Shown here: piece after piece, positions 26,183 to 34,825 of the stretch
Numbering within the stretch: the stretch's first letter is position 1
Layout: every line of letters begins with the position of its first letter
Source of the DNA: Pseudomonadota bacterium
GTDB taxonomy: Bacteria; Pseudomonadota; Gammaproteobacteria; Pseudomonadales; Pseudohongiellaceae
Length of the DNA: 64,000 nt
Assembly: GCA_027621405.1 (NCBI GenBank)
Contig: JAQCBT010000009.1
Span: forward strand, 105,801 to 169,800
Direction of reading: 5' to 3'
Translations under genes and position numbers: made by a program
The notes under the pieces: generated by a model
Databases searched by the model: none
What the model was told of the DNA's origin: nothing
Seen by the model: only the letters and a program-made list of their open reading frames with translations

Positions 26183-26964
26183 AAGTTATTATTCAGGAAG
26201 CGCAGCATGCCATCAGCCGCAGCAATCGCCTTGGAGTTGATCTCGTAGGCGCGCTGGGTTTCGATCATGTTTACCATTTCTTCTACTACGTTCACATTCG
26301 ATGCTTCGAGACTACCCTGCATCAACAAGCCCGCCCCCTGGTCGCCAGGTATGCCAACAATGGGCTGCCCACTGGATGCTGTTTCCGCATACAAATTGCG
26401 ACCGATTGGCTGCAGGCCAGCGCTATTGACGAAGCGACTCATCTGAATCTGGCCAACCTGTACAGCGCCTCCACCATTAGCCAGTTCCGCGCTGACAGTG
26501 CCATCGCGACCAACCGTGATGCTTGCTGCGTTCTGAGGGATCGTAATGGCCGGCAGTAGCGACTCACCAGAAGCTGTCACCACGTTACCATCAACCGACA
26601 GTTTGAACGATCCATTGCGTGTATAGGCAGTAGTGCCATCAGCCTGCTGAATAGCAAAGAATCCGTCACCAGCGATGGCCAGATCCAGCGCATTCTCCGT
26701 CGAAATCATATTACCCTGGCGATGTATTTTTTCTGTCGACACAACACGCGTGCCGGTACCCAGCATCAAGCCGGTGGGATTCAGGGAAACCGCATCCGCC
26801 TGGGCACCCGCCTGCACAATGCGCTGGTACAACAGGTCCTCAAACATTGCGCGATCTTTCTTGAAACCAATGGTATTGACGTTAGCCAGGTTATTGGCAA
26901 TTGTCGTCATGCGCGTGGACTGGGCAGACAGACCAGTCTTGGCGACCCACATTGAAGCGTCCAT
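26179..26964 (-). CDS. flgG: FlgG, distal rod protein
   Basis: 261 residues, the standard length. It has an N-terminal TRMTTIANNLANVNTIGFKK, the GDGFFAIQ motif, and the C-terminal SNVNVVEEMVNMIETQRAYE and INSKAIAAADGML. It builds the distal rod between MS-ring and hook. It overlaps flgH by 1-4 nt. Confidence 0.96.
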   Translation of the reverse strand: MDASMWVAKTGLSAQSTRMTTIANNLANVNTIGFKKDRAMFEDLLYQRIVQAGAQADAVSLNPTGLMLGTGTRVVSTEKIHRQGNMISTENALDLAIAGDGFFAIQQADGTTAYTRNGSFKLSVDGNVVTASGESLLPAITIPQNAASITVGRDGTVSAELANGGGAVQVGQIQMSRFVNSAGLQPIGRNLYAETASSGQPIVGIPGDQGAGLLMQGSLEASNVNVVEEMVNMIETQRAYEINSKAIAAADGMLRFLNNNL

Positions 26965-26993
26965 CAGATATTCTCCTTAGTATTCATTAGTAA

Positions 26994-27758
26994 TCAGCGA
27001 ATGCTCATCATCTTGGTGCCGTCGCTATCCAGCTCTTCCGCGTTCTTGATGATTTTCAGCTGCGTTTCAAACGCCCGGTACATATCCAGCATCGAGACCA
27101 TGGTCTCGATTGCGTTCACATTACTGCCCTCCAACGATCCCACCGAGATTGAGACAGGCTCTGGTCCGGTGTCAAAGTCACCACCCTGTAACTGAGCTCC
27201 CGCCGCCTCAAGCAGGCCATCGGCACGACGACTCAGCGAGGTTGCGCTGGCATCACGTAGCATCAATTGCCCTAAGAGTTCGGGTTCTGCCGCCTCTGCC
27301 GCCGCATCGACTCCATAGACAGAGCCATCGGGCACCAGTGTTACGGTGTAACCTGGCGGAATCGTAATAGGCGCGCCCTCACCCATCACCACATGGCCGT
27401 CTCCAGTCTGCAAAAATCCATCGGCAGAAAGTCGCAGGTCGCCACGACGGGTGAAGGCGATCGATCCGTCATCAGCCTGCACGCCAAGGACAGTCTTGCC
27501 GTTCATGGCGATGTCGAGATCATTGCCGGTATAGCTGACAGCACCTGGCTGCAAGTTAATACCGTTCTGGACTTCAGGCACCACAGGCTGAAAGCGAGTT
27601 GGAAAGCCCGGCCCATCGAGAAAGGCCGCTTCCGGAGCGTAAGATCCGCCACGCTTGTAGCCCACCGTGGACAGATTGGCCATGTCATTGGCCAACTGAA
27701 TACGCAGCGCCTCCTGGCTCGTCGCCGATCCCAGTGATGTATAAACCAGTCTATCCAT
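26994..27758 (-). CDS. flgF: FlgF, proximal rod protein
   Basis: 254 residues. The N-terminus MDRLVYTSLGSATSQEALRI and RIQLANDMANLSTVGYKRGG, and the C-terminus GSNVNAIETMVSMLDMYRAF, are typical of FlgF. The central part includes VVMGEGAPITIPPGYTVTLV. It lies 13 nt after flgE and 29 nt before flgG. Confidence 0.95.
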   Translation of the reverse strand: MDRLVYTSLGSATSQEALRIQLANDMANLSTVGYKRGGSYAPEAAFLDGPGFPTRFQPVVPEVQNGINLQPGAVSYTGNDLDIAMNGKTVLGVQADDGSIAFTRRGDLRLSADGFLQTGDGHVVMGEGAPITIPPGYTVTLVPDGSVYGVDAAAEAAEPELLGQLMLRDASATSLSRRADGLLEAAGAQLQGGDFDTGPEPVSISVGSLEGSNVNAIETMVSMLDMYRAFETQLKIIKNAEELDSDGTKMMSIR

Positions 27759-27771
27759 GCTGTTTTACCTG

Positions 27772-30690
27772 TTAGCCCCGAATGTTAATGATGGTCTGGG
27801 TCATGGAAGTGGTTGTTTCAATGGCTTTGGCATTAGCCTGGAAATTCCGTTGCGCTGTTATTAGATCCACCAGCTCAGCGGTGAGATCCACATTGGAGCG
27901 CTCCCGGGCGCCGGCACGCAAAGTACCAAAACCCGCAGAGCCAGGTTCACCGTAATCGGCCCCACCGGATTCGGACGTTTCATAGAAACTCGAATCACCA
28001 ATCTGACGCAGGCCCTGTGGCGTTGCAAAATTGGCAACAATTATCTTGCCAAGGGATCGCTGTGAACCATTGGAATAACTGGCTACAACCAGGCCATCGT
28101 CACCAATATTCACGCCCACCAAGTCACCTTCCGGCGCGCCGTTCTGAGTCTGGCTCAACACCGCAAACGGGCTGTTAAACTGGGTGCTGTTGGCGTAGTC
28201 AATGGAGATCGCAGTACCGGTAATACTTTCACTTTCCAGCCTCGAGCCACTGATGGGTGAAACCAGTGAACCACTGGTGTCAAAGGTCAGCTCGCCCTTG
28301 TCCAGAAAAATCGGAGACCAGTACGGGATATTATTTTCATCAAAGTCACCCTTGTCAGTGGTTTCATTCCAGTTACCGTCATTATCCTGTATCACATAGA
28401 CTGAGCTGGCACCCTGGGTGTCCTGCTCTAGCTGAATATAGTTAGACGTGGAACCAAATACTGCATCCAGATCTTCCAGACCCCAGTCGGAGTGGCCCGC
28501 TACCTGAATAAAGGATTCGTTGGACGCAGTAGCACCGGTAATCACAAGCGCCTCACTGGTATCATCAAAATCCACCTTGACTCCAGACACGGTGCGGCCC
28601 AGGCTGTCAGCCATCAGATTGATCTGATTCTGCAAATGCTGGGTAAACGTGCCAATAGAGTACTGCCCCGGAGTCAGGCTGATCTGCGCGGAGATACCAT
28701 CGACGATCACCGTCAGATTCTGGTTGGCAGCGGTCACCGAGAAAGATTTGCGCGGGTCCACGCCCATCTGGTTACCCTGTAGCACCGCCGGCTCGGAACG
28801 CTGGCCGCGGACCGTTGGGAGATTGTCAATCTGTGAGGTTTGTGGCTCTACATTCGCGCCGATCTCAGGGATGCCGAACAAGCTGGCAGCTAACGCTGAC
28901 GCAGCTGTCAAACTGACCGTACCATCTTCAGCCTCGGTCGTATTCAGTCGCAGCTGCAGACTGGATTCGTCACCAGTGGTGCCGCTCTGAATACGGAACT
29001 GCCCATCGGAATAGGTAACTTCTATACCATAGCGCTGATCACGGGCAGTACTGTACTGGGCTCCGTTGGGCAATACATTGCGTAGCAGTACTACATCTTC
29101 ATCGTTATCAAGGGGAAGCAGAAGCTTACCGTAGTAGGCCGGAGCATCATCAGTAGCGGCGGCCGAGGCGCTGACTCCAAACACCGGGTTCAGCGAGGCC
29201 CCACCGCTCAGGTACAGCTCGGTTACGTTGTTGGCATCATTCTGGGTAAAGCGAAAACCGCGGTTGGCCTCGTCATACTCGACAGAGAGATCGTCGAACT
29301 TGGGGTCTGCCTGCTTGGCGAGATGATCGTTCAACGCAAAAGCCAGTGCCTCGGGCTCAATGTCCCCACTTTCCGAAAGCGAGACTCCTTCGGCCGTCTC
29401 TATTACAGCCCCCAGATCAATCTGCAGAGAGACCGGATCGCCATCCGCTAGTATTCTGGTCAACTCCAAACTCTTGGCGGCATCCTCGGAGAGATTGAAC
29501 TTGCGTCCATCACCAAAGCGGGTGTTGAGCACATTGGTCAGCTCAAATGCCAACTCGGCGCCTGACAGCTGCACATTGCGTCCCGCCAGGTGCTCCAGCC
29601 CCACATCGACGAAGGCAGAACCGTCTACCGAAACCTGGAACATGTTGGAAAAATCCGCACGAGTAAAGCCAGTCGTGGTTTCATTACCATCAGCATCGGT
29701 AGTTGTTACGCGTGCAAAATCAACCCCATCCTGATTGTTAGTCAGGTTAAGATTGTCAATGTATGGCGACTCTTCCGGGATCGGTAAAGCAATTGTTGCT
29801 GGCGTGGAATTAACCGGCGTGGACAACCTGTCAAAGGAGTATTTCTTGTACAAAGTACCAGTGGTGATCAGGTATTTTTCACTTTCCGAGCTGGTACGCT
29901 GCAACTCCAGCAGCTCTGACCGGGTTTTGATTTCCCCGTACTTATTGACGAAATATTCATCACCGTTATCCGATGCCTGAATCAACGCCGGCTCCACTGC
30001 CTGCTCATCGATATACACATGTGTCTGCCACTTGTTGAATGGAGAATCCGCTGTAGCAGTTGCTGTTTTGACGTAGTAGATGGTGGCCAGATGTGACGAA
30101 CCCGATGCACCGTACACAGTCAAAGATGTGGTCTTGTGATAGGTTTCCGGCTTATTCGGGTTAAACGCCTGGGTGATGGGCTGCGCATCGGAAGGCAGGT
30201 TCAATCCCAGTTCCACTTGACTGGTTGCCTGGAATTCCGAAACCGTATTGCGTGGAATCGACAGCGCGGTAAGCGGCTCGCTGAAATCTGCTTTATTGGT
30301 CGAGTCTACCGGCAGTGACATGAGAGCCTGACCAGCTGAATTCACCATCTGGTTCTGTTCGTTAAGCATGAATCCACCATTACGGGTGAATACCTTGGTG
30401 CCATCCGGTGTCTCCAGCGCAAAGAAACCATCACCCGTGATCGCAAGGTCAAGTGAATTGGCCGAAAACTCGATATTGCCCTGGCTGAACTCCTGACGAA
30501 CTTCTTTCAGAGACACACCAGCGCCAACTACAGAAGATGACTTCTGCAGTGGTGATGTCGCGAAGATATCCCCGAAGTCTGCGGTAGAACGCTTGAAGCC
30601 AGAAGTACCGGCGTTGGCAATATTATTTGAGGTTACAGATAGCTGCGTAGTGGCCGCATTTAATCCGGTCAACGAGGTATAAAATGACAT
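27772..30690 (-). CDS. flgE: FlgE, hook protein, unusually long
   Basis: 972 residues, against ~400-450 in most gammaproteobacteria. Both hook-core ends are intact: MSFYTSLTGLNAATTQLSVT with SNNIANAGTSGFKRS at the start, SLDLAITGDGFFALETPDGT near residue 80, and NVDLTAELVDLITAQRNFQA at the end. The extra length is a large central insertion (about residues 180-880) rich in Asp, Thr and Ser with repeated beta-type segments. No frameshift is seen. The hook surface would be much thicker than in the enteric model. Confidence 0.94.
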   Translation of the reverse strand: MSFYTSLTGLNAATTQLSVTSNNIANAGTSGFKRSTADFGDIFATSPLQKSSSVVGAGVSLKEVRQEFSQGNIEFSANSLDLAITGDGFFALETPDGTKVFTRNGGFMLNEQNQMVNSAGQALMSLPVDSTNKADFSEPLTALSIPRNTVSEFQATSQVELGLNLPSDAQPITQAFNPNKPETYHKTTSLTVYGASGSSHLATIYYVKTATATADSPFNKWQTHVYIDEQAVEPALIQASDNGDEYFVNKYGEIKTRSELLELQRTSSESEKYLITTGTLYKKYSFDRLSTPVNSTPATIALPIPEESPYIDNLNLTNNQDGVDFARVTTTDADGNETTTGFTRADFSNMFQVSVDGSAFVDVGLEHLAGRNVQLSGAELAFELTNVLNTRFGDGRKFNLSEDAAKSLELTRILADGDPVSLQIDLGAVIETAEGVSLSESGDIEPEALAFALNDHLAKQADPKFDDLSVEYDEANRGFRFTQNDANNVTELYLSGGASLNPVFGVSASAAATDDAPAYYGKLLLPLDNDEDVVLLRNVLPNGAQYSTARDQRYGIEVTYSDGQFRIQSGTTGDESSLQLRLNTTEAEDGTVSLTAASALAASLFGIPEIGANVEPQTSQIDNLPTVRGQRSEPAVLQGNQMGVDPRKSFSVTAANQNLTVIVDGISAQISLTPGQYSIGTFTQHLQNQINLMADSLGRTVSGVKVDFDDTSEALVITGATASNESFIQVAGHSDWGLEDLDAVFGSTSNYIQLEQDTQGASSVYVIQDNDGNWNETTDKGDFDENNIPYWSPIFLDKGELTFDTSGSLVSPISGSRLESESITGTAISIDYANSTQFNSPFAVLSQTQNGAPEGDLVGVNIGDDGLVVASYSNGSQRSLGKIIVANFATPQGLRQIGDSSFYETSESGGADYGEPGSAGFGTLRAGARERSNVDLTAELVDLITAQRNFQANAKAIETTTSMTQTIINIRG

Positions 30691-30715
30691 AAATCAGTCT
30701 CCAGCAAACAACTAG

Positions 30716-31405
30716 TTAAATTTCAATCCTGTCGAGATCCGCCGCCGACAGCGTGTGTCCATTGCGGGTCTGTACAACTATATTTTTGGCGCTATCGTCC
30801 CATTGAATAGAGGAAATAGTGTCCATCGTTCTTACCGCCCGCGACCGGAACACACCGTTCTGCTCCTGCGAAGCAACAATTCTGTAAGTACCTGGCTCTA
30901 CCGGCGCACCCTCGTCATTGATGCCCTCCCATGTAAACTGCACGGGTCCCGGCATCCTGGCGTCGGTCTGTTCGCGATACACCAATTTATCTTGCGCGTC
31001 ATAAACAGCAAAAATTACGGAATCCGCAGCCGTAGCCAGCGATATCTCTGCATGTGCTGTCTCGCCATCACCCGCCTGCACAACCCCGCTATTCACAGCA
31101 ACCGACCTGCCAAGAAAGTTGGCGCCTGAGTAGAAACGGTCAAATTTCATCTCGGCTGCCAGATCTTCGATGGACTGCTGCATGCCTTTCATCGATTCAA
31201 GGGACGAGAATTGCGCGAGTTGAGCAACGAAGGCTTCATTCTCCATGGGGCTCAAGGGGCTCTGATTCTTCAGCTGCGTCGTGAACAGCGTCAGAAACGC
31301 ATCACGACCGAGCGAGTCATTGGACTCCAGACTTTTCTTCAGCTGCTGATCCTCATACCGATTAACAGTAAGAATTGATTCAGGCAGATTGATGTCATTG
31401 AGCAT
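30716..31405 (-). CDS. flgD: FlgD, hook cap protein
   Basis: 229 residues. It has DAFLTLFTTQLKNQSPLSPM near residue 35, AQFSSLESMKGM, then an FlgD Ig-like domain (VQFTWEGINDEGAPVEPGTY) and the C-terminal NGHTLSAADLDRIEI. It scaffolds hook polymerisation and is then replaced by FlgK. It lies between flgC and flgE with short gaps. Confidence 0.94.
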   Translation of the reverse strand: MLNDINLPESILTVNRYEDQQLKKSLESNDSLGRDAFLTLFTTQLKNQSPLSPMENEAFVAQLAQFSSLESMKGMQQSIEDLAAEMKFDRFYSGANFLGRSVAVNSGVVQAGDGETAHAEISLATAADSVIFAVYDAQDKLVYREQTDARMPGPVQFTWEGINDEGAPVEPGTYRIVASQEQNGVFRSRAVRTMDTISSIQWDDSAKNIVVQTRNGHTLSAADLDRIEI

Positions 31406-31432
31406 AATCTTGGTTCTCTCTAGGTAGCCTTA

Positions 31433-31855
31433 TCAGACCCGAATCACTTCAAGCGTGCGAAGCATCAAATCCTTGGCAGTCGTGGCTACTTCAACGCTGT
31501 TCTGATAGGCGCGGGAGGCATCGAGCATATCGATCATCTCGGCCACCTGATTGACGTTGCTCGCCCAGACATAGCCCTGGTCGTTGGCGAGGGGATTGCC
31601 GGGATCGAATATTTGTCGTGCGGGCCTGGTATCCTCAATCACCTCACTCACCTTCACACCTCCGTCCAAAGAATCCTGGCGACTCATGGCGTCGTTCAGT
31701 GCTGCTTCGAAAACCACCCGCTTCGCGCGGTAGGCGAGCTCGGGTGACTCAGCGACAACACCGGCGTTGGCGATATTACTGGCCGTGGCATTCATCCGCA
31801 CAAGCTGTGCGTTCATGCCACTCCCTGCAACATCCATGAGTTTGCTAATAGCCAT
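31433..31855 (-). CDS. flgC: FlgC, proximal rod protein
   Basis: 140 residues. It has NATASNIANAGVVAESPELA near the N-terminus, YVWASNVNQVAEMIDMLDAS, and RAYQNSVEVATTAKDLMLRT at the C-terminus, all standard FlgC features. It is 2 nt from flgB. Confidence 0.95.
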   Translation of the reverse strand: MAISKLMDVAGSGMNAQLVRMNATASNIANAGVVAESPELAYRAKRVVFEAALNDAMSRQDSLDGGVKVSEVIEDTRPARQIFDPGNPLANDQGYVWASNVNQVAEMIDMLDASRAYQNSVEVATTAKDLMLRTLEVIRV

Positions 31856-31857
31856 GT

Positions 31858-32250
31858 TTATTCACCTCTCAATGCTTTGCGTATACTGGTGACTTTGTTC
31901 TCAAAAAACTGGAGTGATGCCTGATACTCCATGGCGGCTCGACCAAACTTGGCTTGCTCCACGCCGATTTCGACGGTGTTACTGTCCAGGCTCGGATTCA
32001 GCGGCGTGCGATACACCAGGGCATTACCCAGATTAACCTCCGCCCTGTCGGTCACTATGTGCCTGGCCGCTGTTGCCTGTAGTGTCAGCGCCTCATTCGC
32101 CCCGCGCATCGCCGCAGCAAAATCGATGTCTTTCGCGCGATAACCAGGCGTGCTGACATTGGCGATATTCTCTGAGATAAGTTCAAGCCGCTGATTGCGC
32201 ACCTGCAGTGCAGAATCATGTTGAGCGAAATAAGAACCAAGAATTTTCAT
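31858..32250 (-). CDS. flgB: FlgB, proximal rod protein; first gene of the long flg operon
   Basis: 130 residues. RNQRLELISENIANVSTPGY, RAKDIDFAAAM and the C-terminal FGRAAMEYQASLQFFENKVT are typical. It is the most upstream gene of a continuous minus-strand run flgBCDEFGHIJKL-fliD plus two small genes (32250 down to 18093), with no gap over 31 nt as far as fliD. A sigma-54 promoter lies about 110 nt upstream. Confidence 0.95.
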   Translation of the reverse strand: MKILGSYFAQHDSALQVRNQRLELISENIANVSTPGYRAKDIDFAAAMRGANEALTLQATAARHIVTDRAEVNLGNALVYRTPLNPSLDSNTVEIGVEQAKFGRAAMEYQASLQFFENKVTSIRKALRGE

Positions 32251-32358
32251 CCGTAGTACCTGACATCAGTAAAGCAAAGTTTCCAGCAATCCAGCACAAC
32301 CAGTCGGCGGTGCAGTTCTTCATCCGGCGTATATCCGGGATACACAGTGGATGGCAGG

Positions 32359-32375
32359 AGCAGGATTGGTGCCAA
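32359..32375 (-). promoter_or_regulatory. sigma-54 promoter of the flgB operon
   Basis: Minus-strand TTGGCACCAATCCTGCT: a perfect -24 TTGGCAC, and a -12 CTGC with one mismatch. GG and GC are 10 bp apart. It lies 109 nt upstream of the flgB start. Confidence 0.78.
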
Positions 32376-32484
32376 GTTTTTAGTGCGTGATGAACAACAG
32401 GCAAAAACCACGCTCATTCAACGTCTTAGGAATATTCAAAACCATACTCTCATTCACTAAGCGCCAATTGACTTTCATTAGCCA

Positions 32485-32547
32485 TGCCACTTTTCATCAA
32501 AGTGGCAAAGAAGTGGCAATGCATTTTCATAGGCGCTTGCCACTTTT
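32485..32547. promoter_or_regulatory. Cluster of four AAGTGGCA elements between flgA and flgB
   Basis: The octamer AAGTGGCA occurs at 32485-32494 (minus), 32499-32507 (plus), 32510-32518 (plus) and 32538-32547 (minus), inside 63 bp of a 344-nt divergent gap. The outer copies point inward and the middle two are a tandem 11 bp apart. It may be an enhancer-type site for a sigma-54 activator or another regulator. The two middle copies also make up the flgA sigma-54-like element. Confidence 0.5.
32503..32518 (+). promoter_or_regulatory. sigma-54-like promoter of flgA
   Basis: TGGCAAAGAAGTGGCA keeps the invariant GG and GC at 10 bp, with one mismatch in each half against TGGCAC-N5-TTGCA. It ends 77 nt before the flgA start. 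It is weaker than the flgB, flhA and flrC-like sites, and its repeated TGGCA could belong to the AAGTGGCA cluster instead. Confidence 0.45.
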
Positions 32548-32594
32548 AAAGCCACGTTGCGTGATAACAAATAATGGGTTAAAAAGCCGCCATC

Positions 32595-33689
32595 ATGACC
32601 TATCAACCCCTACGGAATTTTGCTGTTTTACTTGTCACTTCCGGTTTTTGCGGAGCATTGCTCGCGCAACCGGCGGTGCAGGCAATGTCGATTGCCAAAC
32701 AGAGAATGGTTGAAGCAGTACAGGATTGGGTGAGTGAGACTGACCAGATTGGCGCCGCCTCAGTCACTGTGCATGCCAATGATCGACGGCTACGAGTACC
32801 CGATTGTGCCGAGGGCTTCGCCATCTCACGGCCCTACACCGATGCAGAGACGCTTAAAGTTGAATGCCCGGCAATAAACTGGCAAATCACCTTGTCCATT
32901 GATATCGATCAGGCCAATCCAACCTGGTTATTTTCCAGCGCCTTGCCCCGGGGCCATCAAATCAGTGCCACCGACCTGACGCTGCTCACTGACACCAGCG
33001 CAAAAGGAGATACTTCTATTGGGATGCCTCCTGATAACTATCCTGACATAGTAGGCAAGATTCTCAGGGCCCCCGTCAGGCAGGGGCAGCGGGTAAACGC
33101 AGAGACTCTGGACGAAAGCCTGCTGGTCTACCGCCTGCTGCGCGACGTTCCAGCGGGTCAGTTACTCACGGCGAGTGATATACGGGAGGAATACGTCGCC
33201 GCCAATACACTTCCGCTGACAGCCAGACTCACTCTGGCTGAGATCAATGAGGCGCGTTCCGGACGCGATTTACCCGCGGGCTGGTTGTTGCGCCATCATG
33301 ATCTGGATTTCCGGCAAACCGTCTTAACAGCGACCCAACTGATTGAACGCGGCGCCGCCCTCACGGCGCAAAATACCCGCCGCACGGAAACCTGGTCATC
33401 GGTGCCTGTTGATGCATTCCCTTTCCAGGGCGAACTACCGAGGGTAGTGGCGACGGGACGCATCTCACCGGGCCAGACTATCCGCCATAGCCAGGTCAGA
33501 CTGCTCCCGGAAATTGTGGCTGGCGAGTCGGTCGCCACCGAGGTCGTGAGGGGTAATCTGGCAATCTCCGTGCAGCTGGAGGCAGTAGAGGATGGTAGAA
33601 CCGGGCAACAGATAAGGTTACGAAACCCGCAGTCAGGACGTGTTATTTCGGCCATTGTGGCGGGCGATCGACGGGCACAAATTCGATGA
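32595..33689 (+). CDS. flgA: FlgA, P-ring chaperone, with extra SAF-like modules
   Basis: 364 residues, against ~220-240 in usual FlgA. It has a signal peptide near the N-terminus (NFAVLLVTSGFCGALLAQ) and the FlgA N-domain (RRLRVPDCAEGFAISRP). SAF-type hooks then recur three times: LPRGHQISATDLTLL (about 120), VPAGQLLTASDIREE (about 195) and ISPGQTIRHSQVRLL (about 295). The end GQQIRLRNPQSGRVISAIV is the conserved FlgA terminus. It helps FlgI polymerise in the periplasm. flgM and flgN follow. Confidence 0.88.
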   Translation: MTYQPLRNFAVLLVTSGFCGALLAQPAVQAMSIAKQRMVEAVQDWVSETDQIGAASVTVHANDRRLRVPDCAEGFAISRPYTDAETLKVECPAINWQITLSIDIDQANPTWLFSSALPRGHQISATDLTLLTDTSAKGDTSIGMPPDNYPDIVGKILRAPVRQGQRVNAETLDESLLVYRLLRDVPAGQLLTASDIREEYVAANTLPLTARLTLAEINEARSGRDLPAGWLLRHHDLDFRQTVLTATQLIERGAALTAQNTRRTETWSSVPVDAFPFQGELPRVVATGRISPGQTIRHSQVRLLPEIVAGESVATEVVRGNLAISVQLEAVEDGRTGQQIRLRNPQSGRVISAIVAGDRRAQIR

Positions 33690-33698
33690 GACTCAGGC

Positions 33699-33726
33699 TA
33701 AAGATTGCAAGTCCAACTGTCGATGG
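33699..33726 (+). promoter_or_regulatory. FliA (sigma-28) promoter of flgM-flgN
   Basis: TAAAGATT (33699-33706), a 12-nt spacer, then GTCGATGG (33719-33726), 46 nt before flgM. It gives the anti-sigma factor its own late promoter, as is common for flgM. Confidence 0.68.
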
Positions 33727-33772
33727 GCATGATAGTGGAGCCTTGAATGATCACAGAGGATCTTGAACTACC

Positions 33773-34072
33773 ATGAACCCGATAAATCCCAGTTCTGGTA
33801 AAGCCGCAGAAATGCTGGCCCTACAGGACAAATTACGCACCGAAAACCGGCCGACAGAAGGCGCCGGGGCCGATAGCGTCGCGGAAACGCAGACCGAGCA
33901 GGTGCCTGCCAAGTCACTGGAGCTGTCTGCAAGTGTCGAGACCGCGCTGAAAGAGGCTGACTTCGACCAGAACAAGGTCGCAGCCATGAAGGAAGCCATT
34001 CAGTCCGGAAATTATCCCCTGGATGCGAGGAAAGTCGCCGAAAATTTCCTCCCTCTGGAACGGCTTCTCTAG
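33773..34072 (+). CDS. flgM: FlgM, anti-sigma-28 factor
   Basis: 99 residues. It starts MNPINPSSGKA, has a disordered N-terminal half and the conserved C-terminal FliA-binding helices (VAAMKEAIQSGNYPLDARKV, AENFL). It binds FliA until the hook is complete and is then exported. flgN starts 17 nt downstream. Confidence 0.92.
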   Translation: MNPINPSSGKAAEMLALQDKLRTENRPTEGAGADSVAETQTEQVPAKSLELSASVETALKEADFDQNKVAAMKEAIQSGNYPLDARKVAENFLPLERLL

Positions 34073-34088
34073 AACCGGAGAACCATTC

Positions 34089-34517
34089 ATGGACAACTCT
34101 GCCAATAGCCTTGGGCCAGATTTGAATGCCTTGCAACAGGATCTGGGCAAGCTGGAATCTCTGCTGACGGCGGAATTCGATGCACTCAAGACCCAGAATC
34201 TGAATTGGCTGGAAAACCTGCTGGCAGAGAAAGAAGCCATGATCGGCGCCCTCGGCAAGCAATCGCTGGACTCTGTGCTCGCCGATCTGGCCAGCCAGCC
34301 TGACAAAGGTGTGGAACTGGAAATGCGCTGGCACCAGCTGACCGGTCTCGCCCGCCGGTGCCGGGACCTGCAGAAACGTAATGAAATTCTGGTTGAGCGT
34401 AAGCTCAGCGTGGTACGCTCCGCACTTTCCAGCCTGGTCGCGCCGGAGGCAGGACTTGCCATCGAAACTTACAACAGGCAAGGCAAACTCAGTTCTGCCA
34501 ATAGAGGACCAGGTTGA
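34089..34517 (+). CDS. flgN: FlgN, export chaperone for FlgK/FlgL
   Basis: 142 residues from the ATG at 34089, which has a GGAG site; an in-frame ATG at 34023 would overlap flgM. It is all helical with coiled coil (LQQDLGKLESLLTAEFDALK, ALKTQNLNWLENLLAEKEAM), ending in AIETYNRQGKL as in FlgN. It escorts the hook-associated proteins FlgK and FlgL to the export gate. Confidence 0.88.
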   Translation: MDNSANSLGPDLNALQQDLGKLESLLTAEFDALKTQNLNWLENLLAEKEAMIGALGKQSLDSVLADLASQPDKGVELEMRWHQLTGLARRCRDLQKRNEILVERKLSVVRSALSSLVAPEAGLAIETYNRQGKLSSANRGPG

Positions 34518-34554
34518 GTCCGATGAGCGGCAAGCCTCGCTTCCAATCCCTTCT

Positions 34555-34824
34555 TCACATACTGTCGGGGCGTCTGCCTGTTAGCCAGTAAGCCCATGAC
34601 AGGACAATCGCAACCGCAACATAGAGCGATTCCGGAATTTCCTCGTTCAGCGGTAATTGCATCAATGCCTCCAGGAGCGCTTCATCACTCATGAGTGGCG
34701 TGCCACTCTGACGTGCCGCCTCCTGCATCAGTTCAGCAAGCTCGCCTTCGGCCTGAGCGATAACCTGTGGGGCTTTGAGCGCGCCATATTCAAGCGCTGC
34801 TGCGCGGACAACCTTCTTGTTCAT
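34555..34824 (-). CDS. FlhB C-terminal-domain paralogue (FlhX/YlqH type)
   Basis: 89 residues matching only the cytoplasmic C-terminal part of FlhB: AAALEYGALKAPQVIAQAEG, then SGTPLMSDEALLEALMQLPL, NEEIPESLYVAVAIVL. The autocleavage NPTH motif and the membrane domain are absent. Such short paralogues can replace the cleaved FlhB fragment in substrate switching. It is the last gene of the FliA-controlled flgP operon, 1 nt after the FliK-like gene, a pairing that suggests joint work in hook-length switching. Confidence 0.85.
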   Translation of the reverse strand: MNKKVVRAAALEYGALKAPQVIAQAEGELAELMQEAARQSGTPLMSDEALLEALMQLPLNEEIPESLYVAVAIVLSWAYWLTGRRPDSM

Positions 34825-34825
34825 T

